From: an uncultured Eubacteriales bacterium
Lineage (GTDB): Bacteria; Bacillota; Clostridia; Christensenellales; Borkfalkiaceae
Direction of reading: 5' to 3'
Length of the DNA: 9,082 nucleotides
NCBI GenBank assembly: GCA_902766475.1
Contig: CACXDQ010000071.1
Span: 1 to 9,082, forward strand
Numbering within the stretch: the stretch's first letter is position 1; each line of letters starts with the position of its first letter. A program made the translations under genes and the position numbers. Positions 1 through 5,897 of the stretch are shown here, piece by piece. Below the pieces are notes generated by a model. It saw only the letters and a program-made list of their open reading frames with translations. It was not told the DNA's origin and did no database searches.

Positions 1-473
1 TCCCATTTAAGGGCAAGCAGCTCCCCGATCCTAAGCCCGGAATAAAGGCACAATATAACGCCGAAAAGCTTATTATCTCCGCACGTTATTTCTTTTTCGA
101 TTCTCTTTTGCTCGTTCGGCGTAAAGCAATTTATTTCCCTCTCGCACCGCTTAGGTCTTTTAATTCTGTTTGCCGTGTAGCTTTCGATATACCCGACGTC
201 GTATGCCGCTTTAAGCGAGTTTTGCACTACGCTTATTATTGCGTTTACGGAGTTTACCGCAAGCCCCTCGCCCGTCTTTAAGTTGCCGTTTTTCAATAAC
301 TTAGTTATAAAACATTGAATTAGCGGCGGATTAAGTTCTTTCAATTCGTATTTGCCCAAGCTCGGCAAGACGTGCTGACTTACGATTTCGGAATATCTTC
401 TTATCGTCCTCGATTTTGCCGTAGGCTCGACGTAATTTTCAAGCCATTCATTCAACCATTTTTCATACTTCAT
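1..473 (-). CDS. Tyrosine recombinase / phage-type integrase, N-terminal 157 residues (runs off the left edge)
   Basis: This would catalyse site-specific integration and excision of a mobile element. The frame opens at ATG 473 and stays open to position 1 with no stop, so the gene is cut by the window, not broken. A strong Shine-Dalgarno (AAGGAG, 9 nt before ATG) supports the start. Residues about 1-105 look like the helical SAM-like core-binding domain (MKYEKWLNEWLENYVEP at the N terminus). The catalytic domain starts near residue 115, and its box I is visible at the cut end (LYSGLRIGELLALKW), with Arg148 as the first catalytic arginine. The remaining catalytic residues (K, HxxR, H/W, Tyr) would lie outside the window. 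It is co-oriented with ssrA, whose 3' end is 416 bp upstream; this is the usual layout for elements inserted at the tmRNA 3' end. Family call is confident; the attachment site is inferred from context. Confidence 0.93.
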   Translation of the reverse strand, partial: MKYEKWLNEWLENYVEPTAKSRTIRRYSEIVSQHVLPSLGKYELKELNPPLIQCFITKLLKNGNLKTGEGLAVNSVNAIISVVQNSLKAAYDVGYIESYTANRIKRPKRCEREINCFTPNEQKRIEKEITCGDNKLFGVILCLYSGLRIGELLALKW

Positions 474-517
474 TTGTGTTTTCTCCTTTTCAGCCGAATT
501 TAAACTATGTAGGCTGA

Positions 518-553
518 CGTAAAACTATTTTAGCATTTTTAATAGTTATTACG
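518..553. repeat. Imperfect inverted repeat upstream of the integrase start
   Basis: The arms CGTAAAACTATT (518-529) and AATAGTTATTACG (541-553) are complementary over 12 pairs with one unpaired base, around an 11-nt AT-rich centre. The repeat sits 45-80 nt upstream of the integrase ATG, between the last terminator-like hairpin and the gene. A shorter inverted pair, CAGCC/GGCTG (491-495 / 512-516), lies nearer the start. The position fits an operator or a recombinase/excisionase arm site in the integrase promoter region, but no clear -35/-10 pair could be chosen here, so the role is inference. Confidence 0.5.
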
Positions 554-556
554 TAT

Positions 557-585
557 AAAAAAGGCAAGGCTTACGCCCTGCCTTT
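557..585 (-). terminator. Intrinsic terminator (second after ssrA)
   Basis: On the minus strand an 11-bp stem with one G-U pair (575-585 with 560-570) closes a GUAA tetraloop and is followed by six T residues (562-557). The G-U pair exists only in the minus-strand RNA (A-C mismatch on the other strand), which supports minus-strand function. It lies between ssrA and the integrase, so it would insulate the integrase from readthrough of ssrA. Confidence 0.8.
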
Positions 586-885
586 AAGAAGAGCTTGATT
601 GGATTGTTGAAAAAATCAAGAAAAAAACTGACTAATAAAGAAAAACACCGCCTCACTCGAAGCGGTGTTTTACATTGATTGCAAATGACATTCGCCCTAC
701 AATATAGGGTGCGTATTTGCTTGTTATGGTGAACTTGTGCGTGTGAAATACGCACAGGACACCAAAAATATTCAGGGCTCCCGCAAAGCTTTTGCGAAGC
801 AAAAGATTTGTGGGAAAAGGAGGAGCAGGCTGAAAAGTCTTGCCGTTTGCACTTCGTGCTGACGGCTGACAAAAAGCCTTGCTCC
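560..885. other. Hairpin array between ssrA and the integrase; no convincing protein gene
   Basis: This gene-free stretch holds at least seven successive stem-loops. Plus-strand positions: 560-570/575-585; 594-600/614-620; 642-651/662-671; 681-686/715-720 enclosing 693-699/705-711; 728-731/760-763 enclosing 736-742/750-756; 779-787/807-815 stacked on 789-795/799-805; and 822-830/876-885 enclosing 842-846/862-866 and 849-852/856-859. Two are terminator-like on the minus strand. In two others (681-720 and 779-815) the wobble pairs are G-U only if the plus strand is transcribed. The outer ends carry a 9-nt inverted pair, GCAAGGCTT (564-572) and AAGCCTTGC (874-882). A 107-residue minus-strand open frame (549-872) crosses the array but has no family resemblance and ignores the terminators. 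The array could be a structured RNA, a dispersed hairpin-rich repeat, or recombination-site architecture of the island. Confidence 0.6.
634..671 (-). terminator. Intrinsic terminator (first after ssrA)
   Basis: A 10-bp perfect stem (642-651 / 662-671, AAAACACCGC against GCGGTGTTTT) with a loop that can add two further pairs is followed on the minus strand by TTTTTCTTT. It is the first terminator-like structure downstream of the tmRNA 3' end, about 220 nt after it. Because the stem has A and T flanks on both sides, it could also act on the plus strand, though no plus-strand gene ends here. Confidence 0.72.
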
Positions 886-889
886 GACG

Positions 890-1245
890 TGGTGGAGATG
901 AAGGGAGTTGAACCCTTGTGTTGGATACGAACAATAAAGCCTTCTACATAATTAGCCTTCTTTTAAGCTTAAATACGAGCTGCCAAAAGGCGGGCGCTCT
1001 CGCATCGCATATTACTTGATTCCGTTTGACTGCCGCAATAAAAACAACCAAACCGTTCCCCGTTTAGAAATGATGCCCTATACCGATAAGCGGGATACCG
1101 ATACCGGACATTCGCCTTAATTAAGCGGCGAAAGCAAGACGATTATTGTCTGCAGATAAATTTAAATTTGTCGTTTTTACGTAGCCGACGCCTACGTTAT
1201 GCTTATACCTTACCTTTCGCGCCCAGTCGAAACCGGTGCATCCCC
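890..1245 (-). ncRNA. ssrA: tmRNA (transfer-messenger RNA), 356 nt, one-piece
   Basis: tmRNA enters stalled ribosomes with SmpB as an alanyl-tRNA mimic, then serves as mRNA for a degradation tag. The 5' end starts GGGGAUG and continues into the conserved stretch GGUUUCGACUGGG (about 1235-1223). The 3' end is CAUCUCC-A-CCA, with CCA encoded at 892-890. The 7-bp acceptor stem pairs fully and keeps the G3-U wobble that alanyl-tRNA synthetase needs. Next to it is a T arm AAGGG-UUCAACU-CCCUU. The internal tag frame runs 1180-1121. Repeated short complementary blocks between about 900 and 1120 fit the usual pseudoknots, which I did not resolve fully. The 5' and 3' tRNA halves are collinear, so this is not the permuted two-piece type. 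Its 3' end is the likely attachment site for the neighbouring integrase. Confidence 0.97.
1121..1180 (-). other. tmRNA tag-peptide reading frame
   Basis: Read from GTA at 1180, the frame gives VKTTNLNLSADNNRLAFAA and stops at TAA (1123-1121), followed directly by TTAA. With the alanine carried by the charged tmRNA, the tag would be 20 residues, longer than the 11-residue E. coli tag. The resume codon is placed by the upstream CUAC preceding GUA, similar to the UAGUC before GCA in E. coli; it could be one codon off. The end is hydrophobic with a double alanine (AFAA) instead of the common ALAA, which still fits ClpXP-type recognition of terminal Ala-Ala. Confidence 0.8.
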
Positions 1246-1282
1246 GTGTATTTATTATATTTTAATACTTTTTAATTTAAAA
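1246..1282 (-). promoter_or_regulatory. Promoter of ssrA
   Basis: A perfect -10 hexamer TATAAT lies at 1259-1254, with 8 nt to the first G of the tmRNA (1245). The -35 is weak: TTTTAA at 17 bp or TTTAAA at 16 bp. The sequence upstream of the -10 is almost pure A/T, which may help as an UP-like element. An own promoter fits a tmRNA expressed independently of the glycan genes in front of it. Confidence 0.72.
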
Positions 1283-1295
1283 CGCAAGCGTTTTA
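1278..1295. repeat. Perfect palindrome between gtrA-like gene and ssrA
   Basis: TAAAACGC (1278-1285) and GCGTTTTA (1288-1295) are exact inverted copies around AA. The palindrome lies 20 nt after the gtrA-like stop and covers the weak -35 region of the ssrA promoter. It could be a short terminator for the operon, but only four T residues and then AAATTAAAA follow on the minus strand, so termination would be weak. Alternatively it is an operator for ssrA. Confidence 0.5.
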
Positions 1296-1314
1296 GGTTG
1301 AATAAAATTTTGTT

Positions 1315-2175
1315 CTATCTGTAAATAACGAGCTTTCTCGAAACGTAATTGTAGACCATAACTACGAGCGTTCTTATTACGAAATCGACGGGATAGGACA
1401 AAAACGTTACGCCAACGGAAACGCAGAGGAAATCGTAGAGAAAATATTGTAAGCCTATACCTATCATAAGCCCGACGACGGAGAGCGCAACGAAAACCGC
1501 TATTCCTTTAAAACTCTTTGAAAAATCGCTTTTGGCGGCTTTATATACCATATACGTCGAGAGAAGATAGTTTATAACGACGCCGACGAGAAAACCGCAA
1601 GCTGTGGCGACGAGCGTAACGTACCACCCTTCGACGTTTTTAAACGCCGCAAACTGCACCGCAAAAGACGCCGAAAAATCAAAAACGGCGGCGATAAGCC
1701 CCACTATCGCAAAGCGGAAAACCTCCCAAAAAATTGCGTTAGAATACGTCTTTTCCTCAAAATAAAGCTTGAAAACAAGCAAGAAATACACAAGGTCTAT
1801 AATCGTAGCGAACAAAAACGAAACCGGGGTTGCAATTCCGAAATTAGTCATTAAAACCACGATGGCGATATAAGCCGCCGCCCCGAAAACCGCAAGAATA
1901 CAGAATAATACCACGTTCTTTCGGCTGACCGCCGGCGCATTTCCGCTCGGTTTGAAAATAAACAGACAAGCAATATATGCCGCCGGGAACATTATCGCCG
2001 CAAAAGCGCAGCGCAAGACAAGAAGAAGATCGAGCTTTATCGTTTTGCCGACGGAATATGTTATTTCTATCGTGTCGCCGCCGCTTATACCTATTGCAAC
2101 GAGCATTGAAAGCGCCGACAATATGGCGATAAACAGTGCGTTTAGTATTATTTCCTTTTTAAAAACCGACTTCAT
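1315..2175 (-). CDS. GtrA-family membrane protein with a long N-terminal membrane extension
   Basis: GtrA-family proteins are small four-helix membrane proteins thought to flip or help handle polyprenyl-phosphate sugars for cell-surface glycosylation. Of the 286 residues, about 150-286 match the GtrA pattern: RFAIVGLIAAVFDFSASFAV (153-172), GFLVGVVINYLL (194-205) and a last helix ending NYVSRKLVIYR. Residues 1-140 add about four more hydrophobic segments (near 8-30, 48-74, 88-110, 116-138) with no family I recognise. Typical GtrA proteins are about 120-150 residues, so this is roughly double length. ATG 2175 begins 3 nt after the glycosyltransferase stop and has GGTGG 8 nt upstream, so translation is probably coupled. 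It is the last gene of the cassette. Family call is good; substrate unknown. Confidence 0.8.
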   Translation of the reverse strand: MKSVFKKEIILNALFIAILSALSMLVAIGISGGDTIEITYSVGKTIKLDLLLVLRCAFAAIMFPAAYIACLFIFKPSGNAPAVSRKNVVLFCILAVFGAAAYIAIVVLMTNFGIATPVSFLFATIIDLVYFLLVFKLYFEEKTYSNAIFWEVFRFAIVGLIAAVFDFSASFAVQFAAFKNVEGWYVTLVATACGFLVGVVINYLLSTYMVYKAAKSDFSKSFKGIAVFVALSVVGLMIGIGLQYFLYDFLCVSVGVTFLSYPVDFVIRTLVVMVYNYVSRKLVIYR

Positions 2176-2178
2176 AAA

Positions 2179-3843
2179 TTATGCCACCGTGAAATAGAAC
2201 AAGTTGGAGCTTACGATAAAGCCGAGGGCGCACACTGTCAAAACATGCGATAAAAAGCGTGAATTTCTCGTGTTTCTCTCCCTCTCGCAGTCGATATTTT
2301 TGCCGAGCATTATGCCGAGCGGCAATATTATCGCCGTGATATAGCGGAAATCCATCGAACAGCCGTAAGGCATCGACACTTGCAGATACAGATAAAAAAT
2401 TACAATCGACAAGAACAGATACACGGCAAGATAAAATTCACCGTTTATCTTTCTGTGCCTTATCATATTTATTATCGTCGATACGACGACGGCAAACCAA
2501 GTGAGATATGCGAAAACTATTGCGAGAAAGGCAAAGCCTCGCCCGTAAGGGTAAGAAAATTCACCGAAAATAGCCGATTTGAGCGCAAAAGTCAAGATAT
2601 TATAGTTATAGAATGAGTTACAAAAGAGATTGACTTCGTAATCGGGGAAATAGACGGGAGAGATAAACCTCACTAAAACGTTGTAGAATTTATTCGTGTA
2701 AATGATGCCCGAATTTTTTGCGTCGTAAGACTCGACTTTATATATATCCGACCTCTTTAAAACGTAATCTCTCGTGCCGACGAAGAGATTTGTATTTAAA
2801 TTTCTGAATACGAAATTAAAGGGAATTCCGTAAACGTAATGGGCGTAGAACTGAAACCAAAGCCCTAACGGAGCGCATATCAAGAGGAAACAAGCGTACT
2901 GCAAAACGAGCGTTTTAAGCTTGACAGAGCCTTGTTTTTTTCTTATGCTCCTTATAAGCTCTATGAGGAAATACACAGCCATGCCGAGCGACATTATGAC
3001 AGCCGACAGCTTTGTCATCATAGCCAAGCCGAGATACAGCGCCGTGAGCATAAAATTGAGCCAGCCGTGCCCCTGTTTTGCCCATTTAATGAGCCTATAA
3101 GTCGATAAAACCATAAAAAGGGTTGCGAGAACGTCGTTGTTTATCTGCCCCGAAAACTGAATCAATCTCGGAAAGAAAATGCAGAATATAACGGCGATGA
3201 AGAACGCCTTTTTAGATAAATTCAAGAGCCTCAACGTCTTTACGGAATAGACGGAAATGAGGAAAGTGAAGAAGCACGACATTATCTGCATCGAGCCGAA
3301 AAGCGCCATTTCGCTGTCTATAAGGCTTGAATTAAAACAAATTGCGTTGTATATCTTCATCCACACCGCAGATACGAAGTAATATAGCGGAGGATGATAA
3401 AATTGATATATATTCTGCTCGGTAAATGCGTGAGTGGGAAGGGCGAAATTCTTATATACGTATAGCGCATAATCGAAATGCCCGTTGTTGTTTCTTGCGA
3501 ATGTATCATACTGTCTTACGTTATAGGGCGTATAGAGCATATACATAAGTCTTATTGTAAACGCCGCCGCAAGCAAAAAGCAAATATCGACCTCGAAATT
3601 CGTCTTTTTGTTTATCCTCAATATGACGTAGGCGATAATAAGCACGCATAAAAGCACGCACGAAAATATCTTCGCCACCTCGCCGTCTTTCGTTCCGCCG
3701 AGATTGTCGAGCGGCTTTATCACCGTGTATGAAAGGTAGATAAAAACAAGCACCAAAACGGCGATAAGCGCCTTTATAAGCACGCTTTTATAATTGGATC
3801 TCCTTTCGGATATATCAAATTGTCGAGGTTTAAAATCAGCCAT
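2179..3843 (-). CDS. Multi-spanning GT-C / GT39-like glycosyltransferase
   Basis: GT-C enzymes use lipid-linked sugars (polyprenyl-phosphate sugars) outside the membrane to glycosylate lipids, glycans or proteins. The 554-residue product has about 11-13 hydrophobic segments, the first at about 22-43. The first large loop holds acidic candidates for the catalytic site (YDTF with Asp113; HFD with Asp124), followed by HPPLYYF (150-156), a hallmark of the PMT_2/GT39-like group. Further along are QINNDVLATL (233-242) and DFRYITAIILPLG near 498-510. ATG 3843 is chosen: it overlaps the upstream stop by 8 nt (ATGGCTGA) and has GGTGG 5 nt before it. In-frame starts exist at 3855 and further up to 3882 but would extend the overlap. 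Acceptor and donor cannot be told from sequence. The neighbours suggest polyprenyl-linked sugar use. Confidence 0.83.
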   Translation of the reverse strand: MADFKPRQFDISERRSNYKSVLIKALIAVLVLVFIYLSYTVIKPLDNLGGTKDGEVAKIFSCVLLCVLIIAYVILRINKKTNFEVDICFLLAAAFTIRLMYMLYTPYNVRQYDTFARNNNGHFDYALYVYKNFALPTHAFTEQNIYQFYHPPLYYFVSAVWMKIYNAICFNSSLIDSEMALFGSMQIMSCFFTFLISVYSVKTLRLLNLSKKAFFIAVIFCIFFPRLIQFSGQINNDVLATLFMVLSTYRLIKWAKQGHGWLNFMLTALYLGLAMMTKLSAVIMSLGMAVYFLIELIRSIRKKQGSVKLKTLVLQYACFLLICAPLGLWFQFYAHYVYGIPFNFVFRNLNTNLFVGTRDYVLKRSDIYKVESYDAKNSGIIYTNKFYNVLVRFISPVYFPDYEVNLFCNSFYNYNILTFALKSAIFGEFSYPYGRGFAFLAIVFAYLTWFAVVVSTIINMIRHRKINGEFYLAVYLFLSIVIFYLYLQVSMPYGCSMDFRYITAIILPLGIMLGKNIDCERERNTRNSRFLSHVLTVCALGFIVSSNLFYFTVA

Positions 3844-5398
3844 TTTCTCCACCATTTTCCTCGTGATACTGCTTTTCGGCATTTACGTTCCAAAGTGCGG
3901 ACTTGTCTGTGTTTCCGCTTAAAATATAGTCCGCCGAAATGAGCCCCGTGAGCATGGAATGATCCATATTGTTGTATCTGTGCTGACCGTTTCTGCCTAT
4001 ACAGAACAGATTTTCTATTCCGTCAAGCTCTTTTCGTACCTTTTCAAAGTCTTTATAAGTTCCGAAATACGCCGGGTACGCCTTTCTGACCTTTATCCTC
4101 GTAGCATCAAGAACGCTTTCTTTACCCTCTATTATGCCCATTTTAACAAGCTCGGAAACAGCCATATCGATAAAGTCTTTATCCGAAGAATTCCACATAT
4201 CGTCGCCCTCGGAGCAGAAATATTCAAGCCCTATCCATACGTTTTCGGAAGGCTTGTTCACCATGTACGGCGACCAGTTGTTGAATATCTGTATTCTGCC
4301 CATCGAAACTTCCCTTTCCTGAACGTATATCCAGTTGTCGGGAACGATATTACCGAGCGTCTTTATCTTGGTTTTATTCTTTATCTTCAAACCGTTCAAA
4401 AGCAACCCGACGGTGATAAAATCACGGTAGGGAAGCTCGGTAGCAATGCGGTAAACCTCGGGCGAAGTCTGCCCTTCGCCGAGAGATGTAAATAGGTCTT
4501 TTACGGGCATTGACGAAACGAAATAATCGGCTATATACTCTTTATCGCCGCAAATAGCCTTGGATATCTTTCCGTCCCCGCCCCTTATAAATTTATCGAC
4601 TTTCTTGCCGTATTCTATCTTGCCGCCCATCTTCACGACCTCGTCTGCCATCTTTTTAAAGAGTTGTCCCGGTCCGAATTTGGGATAGTGAAATTGATTT
4701 ATAAGCGAGGTTTCGACCTCTCTTTGTTTTTTCTTGAAAGGCGAAGTTATCGCAGACCATATAGCCTTTTTAAGCGACAGCCCCTTTACCCTCTGAGCAC
4801 CCCAGTCCGCCGAAAGTTCGGACGGGTGAACGCCCCAAAGCTTTTGAGTATAACTCTCGAAAAACAACCTATACAGCGTCTTTCCGAAACGGTTTACGTA
4901 GAAATCTTCCAAAGATCTCTCTTCCCTCTTATAGACGACCGACTTCAAATAACCGAAGCCCGACTGAACTGTACGCTTGAAGCCCATGTTGATAAATGTA
5001 GACGGTTTTAACGAAATCGGATAATCGAAAAACTTCTTGTTGAAATATATCCTCGATACCCTGTTTCTTATAAGCATTACCTCGTCCGTCTTTTCGGGAT
5101 CGGGACCGCCCTCTTCGTAAGGCTTTACGTTTTTGAGAATTTTATCGTCGTATGCGGGAGCACCCTGAGTGGGCATAAGCTCTTCCCAAAGTGAATTTAC
5201 CCTATCGTTTTTAGTGAAAAAGCGATGACCGCCTATGTCGATATGATTGCCGTGGTATTCAACCGTTCTCGAAATGCCGCCTGCGAAGTTTTCACATTCC
5301 AAAACGGTTACGGAAACGCCGCCCTTTTTCAAAAGTTCATATGCGCACGAAAGCCCGGCAGGACCGGCGCCGATTATGACGACTTGTTTATTTTCCAT
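3836..5398 (-). CDS. FAD-dependent oxidoreductase, UDP-galactopyranose mutase / HemY-like
   Basis: The 520-residue protein starts with a dinucleotide-binding Rossmann motif (VVIIGAGPAGLSCAYEL, residues 6-22), an acidic end of strand 2 (Glu34) and a GG pair (40-41) that usually contacts FAD. NHIDIGGHRFF (51-61) and a C-terminal FAD-binding segment FCIGRNGQHRYNNMDHSMLTG (465-485, key residues GRNGQ and NNMDHS) follow the amine-oxidase/UGM superfamily plan. No membrane segment or signal peptide is seen. UGM-like members rearrange nucleotide sugars; HemY-like members oxidise porphyrinogens. No haem genes are present and the next genes are a glycosyltransferase and GtrA, so a sugar substrate is more likely (inference). 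At 520 residues it is longer than typical bacterial UGM (about 370-400). ATG 5398 is preferred over GTG 5407 because GAGGTGA sits 5 nt before it. Confidence 0.8.
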   Translation of the reverse strand: MENKQVVIIGAGPAGLSCAYELLKKGGVSVTVLECENFAGGISRTVEYHGNHIDIGGHRFFTKNDRVNSLWEELMPTQGAPAYDDKILKNVKPYEEGGPDPEKTDEVMLIRNRVSRIYFNKKFFDYPISLKPSTFINMGFKRTVQSGFGYLKSVVYKREERSLEDFYVNRFGKTLYRLFFESYTQKLWGVHPSELSADWGAQRVKGLSLKKAIWSAITSPFKKKQREVETSLINQFHYPKFGPGQLFKKMADEVVKMGGKIEYGKKVDKFIRGGDGKISKAICGDKEYIADYFVSSMPVKDLFTSLGEGQTSPEVYRIATELPYRDFITVGLLLNGLKIKNKTKIKTLGNIVPDNWIYVQEREVSMGRIQIFNNWSPYMVNKPSENVWIGLEYFCSEGDDMWNSSDKDFIDMAVSELVKMGIIEGKESVLDATRIKVRKAYPAYFGTYKDFEKVRKELDGIENLFCIGRNGQHRYNNMDHSMLTGLISADYILSGNTDKSALWNVNAEKQYHEENGGENG

Positions 5399-5403
5399 AT
5401 CCG

Positions 5404-5410
5404 TCACCTC
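5404..5410 (-). promoter_or_regulatory. Shine-Dalgarno of the oxidoreductase, containing the smpB stop codon
   Basis: GAGGTGA (5410-5404) has 5 nt (CGGAT) to ATG 5398 and includes the smpB stop TGA (5406-5404). Ribosomes finishing smpB thus expose or occupy the start site of the next gene, which supports translational coupling and decides the start against GTG 5407. Confidence 0.8.
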
Positions 5411-5862
5411 TTAAAGGAATAATCTTTGATATCTCTCTTTGCTTCTCTGTCTAAATCTCTCTCTTTAATGCTCTGCTTTTTGTCGTAGGTGTGTTTGCCT
5501 CGGCAAAGCCCGACCTCGACCTTTATGAGCGACTGCTTGAAGTAAAGCTTTAATGGAACGATGGTAAAGCCCTTTTCCTTTACCTTGCCTATAAGTCGAT
5601 TAATTTCAGATTTGTGCATTAAAAGGCGGCGATCTCTTCGGCTGTCTTTGACGTTGAACGCACCGCCTTTATCATAGACGGCGACGTGCATGCCCTTGAT
5701 AAACAGCTCGCCGTTATACACCGAACAATACACGTCTTTAAGCGACACGTTGCCCGCCCTTATCGACTTGACTTCTCCCCCGTCGAGAGAAATGCCGACC
5801 TCGTATTTCTCGTCGACAAAATATTCAAAATATGCTTCTCTGTTTTCGGCAATAACTTTCAT
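5404..5862 (-). CDS. smpB: SmpB, tmRNA-binding protein
   Basis: SmpB binds the tRNA-like domain of tmRNA and brings it into the empty A site of stalled ribosomes. The 152-residue length is normal. Landmarks: IAENREAYFEYF (4-15), GGEVKSIRAGNVSLKD (28-43), the MH pair (58-59), RDRRLLMHK (76-84), LIGKVKEKGFTIVPLKLYFK (90-109), GLCRGKHTYDKK (118-129), and a basic C-terminal tail (about 130-152) that in the family lies in the empty mRNA channel. ATG 5862 is 31 nt after the rnr stop and has no clear Shine-Dalgarno (only GAG two bases before ATG). A candidate promoter places the transcription start at or near this ATG. The order rnr-smpB followed by ssrA is the common Bacillota arrangement, here split by three glycan genes. 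Confidence 0.97.
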   Translation of the reverse strand: MKVIAENREAYFEYFVDEKYEVGISLDGGEVKSIRAGNVSLKDVYCSVYNGELFIKGMHVAVYDKGGAFNVKDSRRDRRLLMHKSEINRLIGKVKEKGFTIVPLKLYFKQSLIKVEVGLCRGKHTYDKKQSIKERDLDREAKRDIKDYSFKR

Positions 5863-5868
5863 AGCTCA

Positions 5869-5897
5869 ATTTTAACATAATCGAAGTAAAATATCAA
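5869..5897 (-). promoter_or_regulatory. Candidate smpB promoter giving a leaderless transcript
   Basis: TTGATA (5897-5892), a 17-bp spacer and TAAAAT (5874-5869) match the sigma-A consensus at 9 of 12 positions. Counting 7 nt past the -10 puts the start at 5862, the A of the smpB ATG. The -35 overlaps the rnr stop codon. AT-rich intergenic DNA can give such matches by chance, so this needs start-site mapping. Confidence 0.5.

Noticed and set aside
549..872. Minus-strand open frame of 107 codons between ssrA and the integrase
   Set aside because: It runs through several hairpins and one terminator-like stem, is rich in Cys/Ser/Phe without any family pattern, and its start has no convincing ribosome binding site. 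Treated as chance coding potential in a structured region.
560..885. CRISPR array
   Set aside because: The hairpins differ in sequence and spacing; there are no regularly spaced direct repeats.
653..934. Minus-strand open frame of 93 codons
   Set aside because: It begins inside the tmRNA 3' domain and overlaps the T arm and acceptor strand; the RNA gene explains this sequence.
3844..3882. Longer glycosyltransferase start at 3882 or 3855
   Set aside because: These starts extend the overlap with the upstream gene and have worse-placed ribosome binding sites than ATG 3843; 3855 cannot be fully excluded.
3959..4495. Plus-strand open frame of 178 codons
   Set aside because: It lies wholly antisense to the FAD oxidoreductase, whose motifs are intact; no domain is recognisable in the plus frame.
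5399..5407. GTG 5407 as start of the oxidoreductase (GTGA overlap with smpB)
   Set aside because: No ribosome binding site is correctly spaced for it; GAGGTGA clearly serves ATG 5398, where the Rossmann motif begins at the usual distance.
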